From a virus, in IMG/VR virus record IMGVR_UViG_3300026457_000013, positions 1 to 64,000 of that record: a stretch of DNA of 64,000 bases; one strand, 5' to 3'. The notes below the pieces were generated by a model that ran no database searches, had not been told where the DNA came from, and saw only the letters and a list, made by a program, of their open reading frames with translations. Shown here piece by piece: positions 1-6,874 of this stretch (position 1 is its first letter; every line of letters starts with the position of its first letter). Made by a program: the position numbers and the translations under genes.

Positions 1-204
1 TGGCCAGTTGGTAGTTTCAGCGTCCTCATCATCTTCATCTTGTTCCTTAAAGTCGCTTATAACTACAAGGCTAACACCTGTATGACTGGCTAGCTCCTCA
101 ACTAGAGCTGCTATTTTGTGTAGGAGATCAACGTGATCATAGTGATCGTCTCCATCACACTCAAAACTAACACTTAATCCTGCATGTTTAAACTCTAGTT
201 CCAT
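1..204 (-). CDS. small acidic protein, 3' end outside window (partial)
   Basis: The first 68 codons of a minus-strand gene are visible, and the frame is open to the window edge. The start ATG has an AAAGGA ribosome site. The product is acidic, with a D/E-rich stretch near the visible end (EQDEDDEDAE). It lies directly downstream of the tmRNA coding piece. I do not recognise a family. Confidence 0.7.
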   Translation of the reverse strand, partial: MELEFKHAGLSVSFECDGDDHYDHVDLLHKIAALVEELASHTGVSLVVISDFKEQDEDDEDAETTNWP

Positions 205-229
205 TTTTATCCTTTGTGTTGTGTGGCGG

Positions 230-552
230 TTGTTGGCTAATAAGGTCAACCGCCTAAACCCCAGCCTAGCTTATGCTGCTAAGGCAAATACCTCATCGTT
301 GGCATTTATTTTGTTTGCGTCTACGGCCAGCTAGTGCTAACCCTACGGCTTCTGCATTGCCGAGTTGTCCACGTCTATACTCTTTACCCCGTCGAAACCT
401 GGTCTGGCCCATCAGAAGTATACTGCACTAGCCAGTTGAATACAGCCGACCAGTCTTCCTTATCAGTGAAGTGCAATATACTTCTGGTGGACCAGGCGGG
501 AGTCGAACCCGCGTCCGCAGTACTTTTCTATTAGTTTCATACAACTATAACT
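230..552 (-). ncRNA. ssrA: circularly permuted two-piece tmRNA (SsrA)
   Basis: On the minus strand the acceptor (3') piece comes first (about 552 to 485) and the coding (5') piece second (410 to about 230). The acceptor piece has the T-arm GCGGGTTCGACTCCCGC and ends in an encoded ACCA at 485. The coding piece begins GGGCCAG, which pairs over 7 bp (one G.U) with CTGGTCC of the acceptor piece, and is followed by the tmRNA signature GGTTTCGACGGGG. The pieces also share a P2-like helix (ACAACT with AGTTGT, TAG with CTA, AGTA with TACT). The tag reading frame is 318 to 271: ANKINANDEVFALAA then TAA, ending in the protease-recognised LAA. The interval 411-484 folds into a hairpin (TATACTTCTG with CAGAAGTATA) that would be excised. 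Known role of the family: rescue of stalled ribosomes with SmpB. The exact 3' end of the coding piece is uncertain; it ends near a GGCGGTTG/CAACCGCC hairpin. Confidence 0.93.
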
Positions 553-627
553 TGGTGCTGAATGTCGGATTTGAACTGACGACCTACCGCTTACAAGGCG
601 GTTGCTCTACCACTGAGCTAATTCAGC
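553..627 (-). tRNA. tRNA-Thr (anticodon TGT)
   Basis: A cloverleaf is visible: acceptor GCTGAAT/ATTCAGC, anticodon loop TTGTAAG, T-loop TTCAAAT, and an encoded ACCA. It abuts the tmRNA acceptor piece, so both probably come from one precursor. Confidence 0.93.
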
Positions 628-646
628 GAATACATAATAACCTGTA

Positions 647-670
647 TAGCCTAGTACGAATACTAGGCTA
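647..670 (-). terminator. perfect hairpin upstream of tRNA-Thr
   Basis: TAGCCTAGTA and TACTAGGCTA form a 10-bp stem around a 4-nt loop, between the end of the 710-928 gene and tRNA-Thr. There is no T-tract, so it may be a processing or mRNA-stabilising stem rather than a true terminator. Confidence 0.5.
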
Positions 671-709
671 ACAGCTTCTAATATGGTAAACGGTTGACTA
701 TTGTAACCA

Positions 710-928
710 TTAACTAATGATCTTTTGATGTTGGCAAAGTTCTTCAAAACAATCCCACAATTTATTAAATTTTACTTCATAAATAGTTTCTAGGCCAAGT
801 AAATAATTTTCAATTTGATCTTGGGTTGGTTTACCGTCCGAGATAAGTTCACGCAGATGTTTAATCTCAGTGACTACTTCCCAGTTTTTAAGTATTAATT
901 GTTCTAGGTCAAATCGGTCGTATTTCAT
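710..928 (-). CDS. conserved small phage protein, unknown function
   Basis: A 72-aa, mostly helical protein starting MKYDRFDLEQ and ending near FNKLWDCFEELC. This pattern (YDRFDLE..., then KLWD.FE near the C-terminus) resembles a small family I associate with T4-like and other aquatic phages, with no known function. Its start overlaps the stop of the upstream gene by 4 nt, so it is probably translationally coupled to it. Confidence 0.75.
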   Translation of the reverse strand: MKYDRFDLEQLILKNWEVVTEIKHLRELISDGKPTQDQIENYLLGLETIYEVKFNKLWDCFEELCQHQKIIS

Positions 929-1395
929 CGGTTTAGTATAAATTTTAGTCTGTCAGCTGCATAGCTTGCAGCAAAAGCGTCTGGTTTGATTAAGGCTTCA
1001 ACGTCACAAGTGCCACGAATATATCCTATGGCTTGTTGTAATACTACATTACTAGCATAGTTAACACTAGGGTTTATATCTAGGTGTACTTCTACGTGCC
1101 TGTCATCTATACAATCTTTTAGTTCTAAGTATAGCTGGCTGACCTTATAAACTTCAGTCATTAATCTAATATTAGGCCTATTTTTCTTTTGATCGTAATC
1201 ACGTTCACGCTCATAGTAGCCAAATATCTTACAGCCATGTTTACCGTCTATGTGTACTACAATGGCTAATGTATAGTCAGCCCACCATACTTTATCTAGT
1301 CTAACACGTTCACTGTCACAGCCTAGGTAGATTTTACTCTCTGGTGTACTTTGTCTAATGTACTCTTTTACTTCGTCTATATCAAACTGTTTCAT
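925..1395 (-). CDS. RNase H-like fold protein (YkuK/DUF458-like)
   Basis: A 156-aa protein. Acidic residues are spaced as in the DUF458/YkuK RNase H-like family: YLGCDSE near residue 24, HLDINP near 104, and KPDAFAASYAADR near 137-149. The family is predicted to have an RNase H-like fold, but its biochemical role is unsettled. The gene overlaps the next by 4 nt (ATGA) and is preceded by a perfect 12-bp intergenic hairpin. The family call is from motif memory and is not proved here. Confidence 0.7.
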   Translation of the reverse strand: MKQFDIDEVKEYIRQSTPESKIYLGCDSERVRLDKVWWADYTLAIVVHIDGKHGCKIFGYYERERDYDQKKNRPNIRLMTEVYKVSQLYLELKDCIDDRHVEVHLDINPSVNYASNVVLQQAIGYIRGTCDVEALIKPDAFAASYAADRLKFILNR

Positions 1396-1416
1396 GTCGT
1401 TCTCTTAGTATTCTAG

Positions 1417-1450
1417 TATGACTACTAGGTGCACAAAGCTAGTAGTCATA
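1417..1450. terminator. 12-bp perfect intergenic hairpin
   Basis: TATGACTACTAG and CTAGTAGTCATA flank a 10-nt loop between two minus-strand genes. There is no T-run, so RNA processing or mRNA 3'-end protection is as likely as termination. Confidence 0.45.
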
Positions 1451-1458
1451 GTGGAGTA

Positions 1459-1668
1459 CTATTCCTCAACGTACCTATAATTATTATTAAGTTCTCTATA
1501 CATTTGTTTGAAATTATCTCTAGCCTGTATAAAGTGTGTATATGCTTGAGCACCATTTGATGCTAATGCTAGCGATGCTGCTCCTAGATCATCTACTGCA
1601 CTCATCATTATTTCATAATCTTCTTGCTGTCTAGTACACCATGCCTCGTGAACTTTAATACTTTTCAT
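1459..1668 (-). CDS. hypothetical protein, 69 aa
   Basis: A short, mixed-charge, probably helical protein (MKSIKVHEAW...). It is separated from the upstream collagen-like gene by a single base, so it is probably in the same transcript. No recognisable motif. Confidence 0.6.
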   Translation of the reverse strand: MKSIKVHEAWCTRQQEDYEIMMSAVDDLGAASLALASNGAQAYTHFIQARDNFKQMYRELNNNYRYVEE

Positions 1669-1669
1669 T

Positions 1670-2323
1670 TTAAACCTGTGCCTGTCCTGTTATATGCCAA
1701 CTGTCGTTGAAAATTAGTGTTATTGATTCATATGGAGACTGTAACACGACCTCATCCCCATCATCTATCTTGTCGCCATTTTGTGTTACTATATAAATTT
1801 TTTTATTTCCAATTTGCTTTTGTTGTGCTTTGATTATAAGCATTTTGCCTAGTGGCGGATTTTGTGGTAAGTATATTTCTATACTTTTTTCGTTTAGTAC
1901 TCCTATGTAGCAGTCGTCTGGTTGGATATGGTAACTTTCACTAATAACTTTAGCTGGTAGTATGCAGCTCATTGTACCACTAGGGCCAGCTGGTCCTTGT
2001 GGACCTGCAACACCTTGTGGTCCTTGTGGACCTTCTACACCCTGCTCACCCTGCGGTCCTGGTGGGCCTTGTATGCCTGTGTCACCTTGCGGACCCATTG
2101 GTCCCTGCGGGCCTGCGTTACCTTGTGGGCCTTGTGCACCCTGCGGGCCTTGTGGGCCTGCAACACCTTGTGGTCCTTGTGGTCCTTCAGGGCCTGGTGG
2201 ACCTTGACCAGTACTGTTATTGATAATTACATCATTATCACTAGTAGTTTGTGGAATGTATACTGGAGTTGGTGGTGGAGCAAAATACCAGGGCGGTGGA
2301 AAGAAATATTGATTTTGATACAC
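1670..2323 (-). CDS. collagen-like protein with C-terminal domain
   Basis: I place the start at the GTG at 2323 because GGAGG sits 5 nt upstream; the longer frame from 2347 starts inside a hairpin. The 217-aa product has three parts. The N-terminus is aromatic and proline-rich (YFFPPPWYF). About 75 residues of Gly-X-Y repeats follow (GPQGPQG, GPAGP), then a roughly 85-residue C-terminal domain. Collagen-like tracts in phages usually form trimeric fibre stalks, so a virion fibre or decoration role is inferred. It sits away from the main fibre cluster. The high-GC repeats produce spurious open frames on the other strand. Confidence 0.85.
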   Translation of the reverse strand: MYQNQYFFPPPWYFAPPPTPVYIPQTTSDNDVIINNSTGQGPPGPEGPQGPQGVAGPQGPQGAQGPQGNAGPQGPMGPQGDTGIQGPPGPQGEQGVEGPQGPQGVAGPQGPAGPSGTMSCILPAKVISESYHIQPDDCYIGVLNEKSIEIYLPQNPPLGKMLIIKAQQKQIGNKKIYIVTQNGDKIDDGDEVVLQSPYESITLIFNDSWHITGQAQV

Positions 2324-2342
2324 AATAACCTCCAATAAATGT

Positions 2343-2367
2343 GCCACTAGACTTTTGGTCTAGTGGC
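2343..2367. terminator. 10-bp perfect hairpin between two minus-strand genes
   Basis: GCCACTAGAC and GTCTAGTGGC enclose a 5-nt loop, between the Gly/Ala-rich protein gene and the collagen-like gene. It lies 20 nt upstream of the latter's GTG start and has no T-tract. Confidence 0.5.
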
Positions 2368-2384
2368 TAGCACAGTTTTAGAGA

Positions 2385-3146
2385 TTATCTAATGTTTGTG
2401 TTTGTATTGACGGGGTTAGCGGTTAATGTGCCGCTGCCAACGTTAATTGCTTCGTTATTTGATCTGATGTTTTGTGCAAGGCCCCAAATAGCATTGTAGA
2501 GCTGACCCCACTGCTGCTGTTGTTGCTGTTGCTGTTGCATCTGGTTGATGTTGTTGGTTGTGGTAACTTCAACGCCACGAGTAGCTGCACCTGTGTCTAG
2601 CTTAGCTTGTAGCGCAATAATAGCTGCGTTAGCGTCTGTAAGTTGACGGTTTAGGGTCGCCTCATACTGTTGTGTGATAAGAGCACGAGTTTTATCACCA
2701 TCGTTAGTAATGTCTTTACTAAGCTCATAGCGATTTTCCATAACCTGCTGTTGCAGTCCATTGAGTTGTTGTGCTAGCACCATTGTACCGGCATTAACAG
2801 CTTCTTTAACGCCGTCAGTGCGGGCAGCTAAACTACTAGCAACATTATTTAACTGAGTTGTAATGCCAAGTGTTTGTGTTGCTTGGCTAGCTTCCATAGC
2901 TGCTACACTAGTAGACACGCTTTTGTCAACTTGACCAATAGCTTGCATTAAGCTCATGTTAGCTTGATCTTGCTCTGGTGGGTTACGAAGTGCAGCAGCT
3001 GCAGCAGCTCCGCCGTCATTGCCAAATAGGTTACCGTTGTTACGTAACAGTGATCCTAGGATCAGGCCGCCAATAAGACCACCACCGCCAAATAGGCCGT
3101 CGCCGCCACTCATCATCATACCAGCTGGTGTAATACTTTCTGCCAT
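2385..3146 (-). CDS. predicted virion-associated protein, Gly/Ala-rich N-terminus
   Basis: The ATG at 3146 is chosen because AAGGAG lies just upstream; an in-frame ATG at 3188 lacks one. The 253-aa product begins MAESITPAG. A glycine-rich hydrophobic stretch (FGGGGLIGGLILGSLL) and a run of alanines follow. The middle is a long heptad-like region, then poly-Gln (about ten Q near residue 205) and a tail ending NPVNTNTNIR. Together with the adjoining collagen-like gene this suggests a structural or fibre-associated protein. This is inferred from composition and context only. Confidence 0.6.
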   Translation of the reverse strand: MAESITPAGMMMSGGDGLFGGGGLIGGLILGSLLRNNGNLFGNDGGAAAAAALRNPPEQDQANMSLMQAIGQVDKSVSTSVAAMEASQATQTLGITTQLNNVASSLAARTDGVKEAVNAGTMVLAQQLNGLQQQVMENRYELSKDITNDGDKTRALITQQYEATLNRQLTDANAAIIALQAKLDTGAATRGVEVTTTNNINQMQQQQQQQQQWGQLYNAIWGLAQNIRSNNEAINVGSGTLTANPVNTNTNIR

Positions 3147-3191
3147 TTGAAACTCCTTGTTGTTATAATTATAATGGAGATTTGGCATGTG

Positions 3192-3239
3192 TTACTGGCA
3201 GGTAACTCATGCCAGTAAAAGTTACTCGTAAGGAGTAAC
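3192..3239. terminator. double intergenic hairpin
   Basis: Two stems occur in tandem: TTACTGGCA/TGCCAGTAA (3192-3218) and GTTACTC/GAGTAAC (3221-3239). The second overlaps the stop codon of the 3222-3485 gene. No T-tract on either strand. Confidence 0.4.
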
Positions 3240-3485
3240 TTCAGTAGGTGGACAACTGTTTGGATTATTATGTTTTACACGTCGCATATCTTCCTGAGGA
3301 ATAATGCTATTGTACTGATTCATTGTCATTTTTACAGTATCACTGGCTAGCTCATGTATTCGCTCAGCCATAAAATGTAAATCTTCGTCAGTAGTAGGTT
3401 CCTCTCTGATATATTCAAACAGTCGTAATAATAGGGGAATACTGAGCATAGCAAAGCGCTGCTCAGTTTTATATAATTCGTGCAT
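3222..3485 (-). CDS. hypothetical protein, 87 aa
   Basis: A mostly helical acidic protein with a basic start (MHELYKTEQRF) and a proline-rich C-terminus (CPPTEVTPYE). The ATG has an AAAGGT site upstream. Same-direction neighbours suggest an operon. No family recognised. Confidence 0.6.
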   Translation of the reverse strand: MHELYKTEQRFAMLSIPLLLRLFEYIREEPTTDEDLHFMAERIHELASDTVKMTMNQYNSIIPQEDMRRVKHNNPNSCPPTEVTPYE

Positions 3486-3527
3486 AGGTTACCTTTATTA
3501 TTTTTATTATTGAACCAAACTTATTTA

Positions 3528-3716
3528 TCAACTATAACCAGGATCTAGTTGATCTAATACATATTTATATATGCGTTTTCTTCCTTCGCTGGTATTCCAT
3601 AAATCATCTGGTATTTCACCATCAAATGCCTTATTAGGACTAGCCCACCAACGCTGTACTAATTCATCGCTGCCTAGTAATGCTTTTAGCATACGGTTTA
3701 CTTTATTTTCACTCAT
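3528..3716 (-). CDS. small hypothetical protein, 62 aa
   Basis: Start set at the ATG at 3716 (MSENKVNRML), preceded by AAGGAA; longer frames run into tRNA-Leu. The sequence is tryptophan-containing and partly basic (VQRWWASPNKAFDGEIPDDLW). It lies immediately downstream of two tRNA-Leu genes, probably in the same transcript. Unknown function. Confidence 0.6.
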   Translation of the reverse strand: MSENKVNRMLKALLGSDELVQRWWASPNKAFDGEIPDDLWNTSEGRKRIYKYVLDQLDPGYS

Positions 3717-3725
3717 TTTATTCCT

Positions 3726-3809
3726 TGGTGCCCTAGGGGAGACTCGAACTCCCACGCCTTTCAGCACTGGCTTCTAAGACCAGCGTGGCTACCATTACAC
3801 CACCAGGGC
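3726..3809 (-). tRNA. tRNA-Leu (anticodon TAG)
   Basis: Class II cloverleaf with a long variable arm: acceptor GCCCTGG/CTAGGGC, anticodon loop CTTAGAA, T-loop TTCGAGT, encoded ACCA. Confidence 0.92.
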
Positions 3810-3813
3810 TATT

Positions 3814-3899
3814 TGGTAGGGAAGACCGGAGTCGAACCGGTACGCCGTTAGGCGATTGATTTTAAGTCAATTTGTGTCTACCTGTTTCACCACATCCCC
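3814..3899 (-). tRNA. tRNA-Leu (anticodon TAA)
   Basis: Class II cloverleaf with a CGCC...GGCG variable arm, anticodon loop CTTAAAA and encoded ACCA. The acceptor stem (GGGGATG against CTTCCCT) carries one T-T mismatch and a G.U pair, so it is slightly degenerate. It pairs with the neighbouring Leu(TAG) to cover UUA and CUA, the leucine codons favoured by this AT-rich genome. Confidence 0.85.
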
Positions 3900-3902
3900 A
3901 AA

Positions 3903-4118
3903 CTAGACTTCAATACTGCCACGATCGTGTATAATGTATACGCGATTATAGCTGCCGCGTAAATATTCAATATCACGAATACTACAATATGGTCCAGATT
4001 CAATACGAAAGTCTTTAACCGAACGCCAATCCTGAATAATTTCTTCACGGGTTTGCATCCACTTTCGCCAAGGAGCTGGTGTTAAGTATAGGTTGTCAAG
4101 TAGTTGTTGTACAGCCAT
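3903..4118 (-). CDS. small hypothetical protein, 71 aa
   Basis: I choose the internal ATG at 4118 (MAVQQLLDNL) because AAAGGAAAG precedes it, rather than the upstream ATG at 4154. It has a tryptophan-rich N-terminal half and a conserved-looking end (YNRVYIIHDRGSIEV). Unknown function. Confidence 0.6.
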   Translation of the reverse strand: MAVQQLLDNLYLTPAPWRKWMQTREEIIQDWRSVKDFRIESGPYCSIRDIEYLRGSYNRVYIIHDRGSIEV

Positions 4119-4179
4119 TTGCTTTCCTTTACTGAGTAAAATAATATTATACATCCTAAAGGAAAATAAATCAACTGTA

Positions 4180-4212
4180 AAAATTTTGTTGCGGAGCCTA
4201 AGCCCCGCAACA
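4180..4212 (-). terminator. rho-independent terminator
   Basis: On the minus strand TGTTGCGG and CCGCAACA form an 8-bp stem followed by AAATTTTT, just after the stop of the 4214-4450 gene. Confidence 0.65.
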
Positions 4213-4213
4213 G

Positions 4214-4450
4214 TTATTTTGCTGCGTTGTTACCAACTACATAAGCCTCCATTGCTTTAGCTAAGTCAATAGCCTCTTGCGGAGTATATATTTGTGGCAT
4301 ATAAGTTGTATAGTTTTCTATGGGAACGCCTTGTTTAAGTTTATGCTCAAAAAATAGTTTTGCAAACTTTTTATGTGTGCGAAATTTTGTATCTAAGTAT
4401 TCCATTGCCTCTTCTAACAACTCCTCGCGTAATTCATGTATATCTGCCAT
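4214..4450 (-). CDS. small conserved phage protein (paralog A)
   Basis: A 78-aa helical acidic protein. It aligns with the neighbour at 4631-4855: ELREELLEEAMEYLDTKF against EIRAQLLAMSKDYLDKQF, and PQIYTPQEAIDLAKAM against PKMYTFEDVVEHAKKL. The pair is therefore a local duplication. The architecture resembles a small family I associate with T4-like aquatic phages, with no assigned function. Confidence 0.75.
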   Translation of the reverse strand: MADIHELREELLEEAMEYLDTKFRTHKKFAKLFFEHKLKQGVPIENYTTYMPQIYTPQEAIDLAKAMEAYVVGNNAAK

Positions 4451-4485
4451 TGTAGCCCCTTTTTATTTTTATTGTCGGCTAAGTA

Positions 4486-4653
4486 CTATGTCCAACTATT
4501 TTTATCGGTATGATAGTACCAAATTTTTTCTAAATATTCTACATCAGCCATAGTTTGTGGCTTGTGATCTTCTATAAAACGCTGTAACGAATAAGGCTGA
4601 TTAAAGTATTCTTGTATTCGTTGCCAAAGATCACTTACTATTAACGAAACCAT
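4486..4653 (-). CDS. small conserved phage protein, 55 aa
   Basis: The start is taken at the ATG at 4653 (MVSLIVSDLWQRI), which overlaps the end of the upstream gene by 23 nt; the longer frame runs antiparallel to that gene's composition. The motif QRFIEDHKPQTMADVEYLEK resembles small phage proteins with an 'xxxKNPQTPADVEyW' signature. Function unknown. Confidence 0.6.
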   Translation of the reverse strand: MVSLIVSDLWQRIQEYFNQPYSLQRFIEDHKPQTMADVEYLEKIWYYHTDKNSWT

Positions 4654-4855
4654 AGAGTTTTTTAGCGTGTTCAACAACATCTTCAAAAGTATACATTTTA
4701 GGAGCAAACTCCTGATACTTTTGCATAATGTCTTGGCCGTTTTTAGCCATTTCTTCAAAGGCTCGCTTAGTAAACTCTGTGTTAACTTCAAACTGCTTGT
4801 CTAGGTAGTCCTTGCTCATTGCTAATAGTTGAGCTCTGATCTCGAATGGATTCAT
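4631..4855 (-). CDS. small conserved phage protein (paralog B)
   Basis: A 74-aa protein, MNPFEIRAQLLAMSKDYLDK. It is homologous to the 4214-4450 product and has CGGAGA upstream of its ATG. Predicted all-helical. Together with the 4486 and 4788 genes it forms an overlapping minus-strand operon of short ORFs. Confidence 0.75.
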   Translation of the reverse strand: MNPFEIRAQLLAMSKDYLDKQFEVNTEFTKRAFEEMAKNGQDIMQKYQEFAPKMYTFEDVVEHAKKLYGFVNSK

Positions 4856-4967
4856 GTTTATCTCCGTGTTGTGTGTTGTTCATTAATCGCTGAGCTTTAC
4901 GCCACTTACCACTACGTGTAAGTTGTGTAGCCCAAAGTGCTTTGCAGATTATAGTGTACCAACTCAT
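4788..4967 (-). CDS. small basic protein, 59 aa
   Basis: The ATG at 4967 overlaps the upstream stop as ATGA, which argues for translational coupling. MSWYTIICKALWATQL then RSGKWRKAQRLM resembles the upstream 33-aa product (LEKSGQARAKRYL), so the two may be diverged tandem copies. The 3' end overlaps the next gene by 68 nt in another frame, which is unusual; a shorter product is possible. Confidence 0.5.
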   Translation of the reverse strand: MSWYTIICKALWATQLTRSGKWRKAQRLMNNTQHGDKHESIRDQSSTISNEQGLPRQAV

Positions 4968-5065
4968 TGCCAACCTCTATATGTTAAATAGCGTTTTGCT
5001 CTGGCTTGCCCACTCTTTTCTAACATAGTAAAAATGCGATTACACCAATAGCATACTTTTGCCAT
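4964..5065 (-). CDS. 33-aa miniprotein with CxxC
   Basis: The small ORF MAKVCYWCNRIFTML... ends in TGA overlapping the next ATG. A GGAGA site lies upstream. It contains CYWC and a basic stretch SGQARAKRYL. The coupling and ribosome site support expression. Function unknown. Confidence 0.55.
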   Translation of the reverse strand: MAKVCYWCNRIFTMLEKSGQARAKRYLTYRGWQ

Positions 5066-5086
5066 AGTAATCTCCGTGTGTTGTGT

Positions 5087-5146
5087 GCCAGTTTTGGCTA
5101 GACTGGCAACTAGTGTACCCTTAGGGTCTTAAGGATAATAGGGTAC
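5087..5146. terminator. intergenic stem-loops
   Basis: GCCAGT/ACTGGC (5087-5107) and GTACCCT/AGGGTAC (5115-5146) form two stems between the 5149-5331 gene and the 33-aa gene. They probably separate two minus-strand units. Confidence 0.4.
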
Positions 5147-5148
5147 AG

Positions 5149-5331
5149 TTAATTTACATTTTTGCCGGTTTTTTCTTTCCTGGTTTTTTCATTGGTTTGT
5201 AGCTCATTTTTCTCATTCTCCCTAGCATGTATAGCTCGTTCAGCGGCTTCACAAGCACCTAGTGTATCAAACTGGCAATTGCCGCGTTTGCCATACTTAT
5301 ATTTACCATTTGCACATTTATAACAAGGCAT
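5149..5331 (-). CDS. small Cys-containing conserved phage protein
   Basis: A 60-aa protein, MPCYKCANGKYKYGKRG. CxxC is followed later by NCQFDTLGAC, giving four cysteines, and the end is K/E-rich. The N-terminal CYKC.NGKYKYG motif is one I associate with a family in many T4-like phages. Metal binding is plausible but unproven. Its ATG overlaps the stop of the DUF2945-like gene by 1 nt. Confidence 0.75.
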   Translation of the reverse strand: MPCYKCANGKYKYGKRGNCQFDTLGACEAAERAIHARENEKNELQTNEKTRKEKTGKNVN

Positions 5332-5642
5332 TATAGTGGATCAATCTTAGTTAGGGTTTTTACTTTATGGCCTACAATAGTATCACTAGGTTTGTAGCCA
5401 TCGCCATCGCGTTGATATACACGTATTAATGCGCCTGGATCTTCTGGAGTGCCAGTAATCTTAAAGCTGCTACCAGGTATATCGGCTTCACCACTAGTAA
5501 TTATTCTGGTAATTTTACCGCGTGCTGTACCACCACTACTGTTCCAGCTAACGCTGTCACCACGTTTTACACTACCAGCTTTAGCCTTTTGTAGAGCATC
5601 AATCATGCTATTATAAAATTCTAGTTCGTAAATCTTATTCAT
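5331..5642 (-). CDS. DUF2945/TUDOR-like protein
   Basis: A 103-aa protein. After an N-terminal helix, residues 28-103 carry RGDSVSWNSSGGTARGKI, TGTPEDPGALIRVY and GYKPSDTIVGHKV. These match the DUF2945 'hypervirulence-associated TUDOR' pattern, a small beta barrel found alone or fused in phages and bacteria. The role is unknown. The GAGGAG ribosome site sits directly after the closing stem of the structured RNA at 5655-5840, so that RNA could control it. Confidence 0.75.
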   Translation of the reverse strand: MNKIYELEFYNSMIDALQKAKAGSVKRGDSVSWNSSGGTARGKITRIITSGEADIPGSSFKITGTPEDPGALIRVYQRDGDGYKPSDTIVGHKVKTLTKIDPL

Positions 5643-5654
5643 AATAACTCCTCA

Positions 5655-5840
5655 ATATTGGGGTATTCTCTGTTTACTGCCTAGGCCGCTAAGCCCGTGC
5701 CCTAAACTTACATAACTTCATGACGGTTTGCCGTACTTTAGGGTCAGACACGCTTACTAGCTACTACTCCGGTCTTCACTAGTAAGAGACTCTGCAATGT
5801 TCCAGCTCATCTGGCTACGAGCAGAGAATACCCCAATATG
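5655..5840 (-). ncRNA. structured leader RNA closed by an 18-bp stem
   Basis: On the minus strand ATATTGGGGTATTCTCTG (5840 side) pairs perfectly with CAGAGAATACCCCAATAT (5655 side). Inside are further helices: CTTACTAG/CTAGTAAG; CCCTAAA/TTTAGGG enclosing ACGG-CAAA-CCGT; and CCAG/CTGG. The element ends 2-3 nt before the ribosome site of the 5331-5642 gene. A cis-regulatory leader or a processed small RNA fits. No known riboswitch class is recognised. Confidence 0.7.
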
Positions 5841-5858
5841 GCCTAACACTAGGCCACG
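5841..5858 (-). terminator. hairpin after the UV endonuclease gene
   Basis: TGGCCTA and TAGGCCA form a 7-bp stem around GTGT, between the UvdE-like gene and the structured RNA. No T-tract. Confidence 0.4.
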
Positions 5859-5862
5859 TTGG

Positions 5863-6873
5863 TTAACCTATGGTTTTTGCAAATTGTTGACTAGCAAGAT
5901 TCTTTTGCTTTGACTCGCACATAATGTCAGCCCAACTACTATGCGTAGCAGCCCATGAATTTACTCTGTTATTCCAGTAGTAGTCACTATGTGCTCGCAG
6001 TTTAGCTGATGTAAAACCCATGCCTGTAAGAGACTTGTAGTCGGGCAACTCATCTGCTGTGTGGTCGACAAGCACATCTTCTCTGGATACTGAATAGTGT
6101 ATAACAGGTCTAATACCTCGCCACGAATCTTTAACCACTCTAATTCGCTTGTCGTCAGGCTCAATGTACTCTCCCTTGCTGTATATCCAGTGATGATGTA
6201 TGTCTAGAACTAGGGCACAGTGTTCTACAAGTTCTAAACTATGCTCTAGACCCCAGGTATATTCTGCGTTTTCGATTGTTAATATGTTGCGTGCTTCTGG
6301 ACTTAACTTTCTAAGTGCTGCAATAATCCCTTGTGGACCACGTTTGCCTCCAATATGAACATTGCACTTAAAATCCTGAAATTTCCTACCATAGCCCATA
6401 TAACGGGCGACGTCAGTATGATACTCAAACTCAACAATACTATTATCAACAATTCCATCATTTTCACTCGCTAGTACACAAAATTGACCTGGGTGGAAGC
6501 TTAACCGTACATCTTTACCTCGTGCTATATCCCCTACTTTGCCTAGATGTGTTTCTAGGTATTTAACTACATCACTTTGAAAGTAGAACCACATCCAATC
6601 TTCATGTGTGTAAGCTGGAAATAAATCACTGCTAATGCGAAACTGACGCTGATCCCTAGGCAGGTTACCAACCCACTCTACCTGTCGCTTCAGTGTTTCA
6701 CAGTTGTGATGTATAATTGTCCAGATTTTTTCTACTGCTTTGTCCCTAGTTTGCTTGTTAAGATATGTTAGTGTTGTAGTAGTTGTATTTAGTTTTTTGT
6801 CGGCTTTGTCGTGATCTGTTTGAATCTTGCAAGCAAAGCCGATGCGTGGCTGTGTTATATCAAATGTGTGCAT
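5863..6873 (-). CDS. uvsE: UV-damage endonuclease (UvdE/UvsE family)
   Basis: At 336 aa this is typical for the family. UvdE is a TIM-barrel, metal-dependent endonuclease that nicks DNA 5' of UV photoproducts and starts an alternative excision repair. Motifs seen in order: RIGFACK at the N-terminus, RISSDLFP near 80, RLSFHPGQFCVLAS near 125, VHIGG near 170, LTIENAEYTW near 200, and DIHHHW near 224, which supplies metal-ligand histidines. The start ATG is 1 nt downstream of the small Cys-rich gene stop with no clear ribosome site, so translational coupling is likely. Confidence 0.93.
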   Translation of the reverse strand: MHTFDITQPRIGFACKIQTDHDKADKKLNTTTTTLTYLNKQTRDKAVEKIWTIIHHNCETLKRQVEWVGNLPRDQRQFRISSDLFPAYTHEDWMWFYFQSDVVKYLETHLGKVGDIARGKDVRLSFHPGQFCVLASENDGIVDNSIVEFEYHTDVARYMGYGRKFQDFKCNVHIGGKRGPQGIIAALRKLSPEARNILTIENAEYTWGLEHSLELVEHCALVLDIHHHWIYSKGEYIEPDDKRIRVVKDSWRGIRPVIHYSVSREDVLVDHTADELPDYKSLTGMGFTSAKLRAHSDYYWNNRVNSWAATHSSWADIMCESKQKNLASQQFAKTIG

Positions 6874-6874
6874 T

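Noticed and set aside
334-671. Two ORFs over 300-670 on the plus strand
   Set aside because: They overlap the tmRNA and tRNA-Thr on the opposite strand and have no ribosome site.
1962-2207. Long plus-strand ORF of Gly/Pro/Cys repeats
   Set aside because: It is the antisense shadow of the Gly-X-Y collagen repeats on the minus strand; the same effect produces the long antisense ORFs at 54739-55117, 57478-59326 and 59927-60426.
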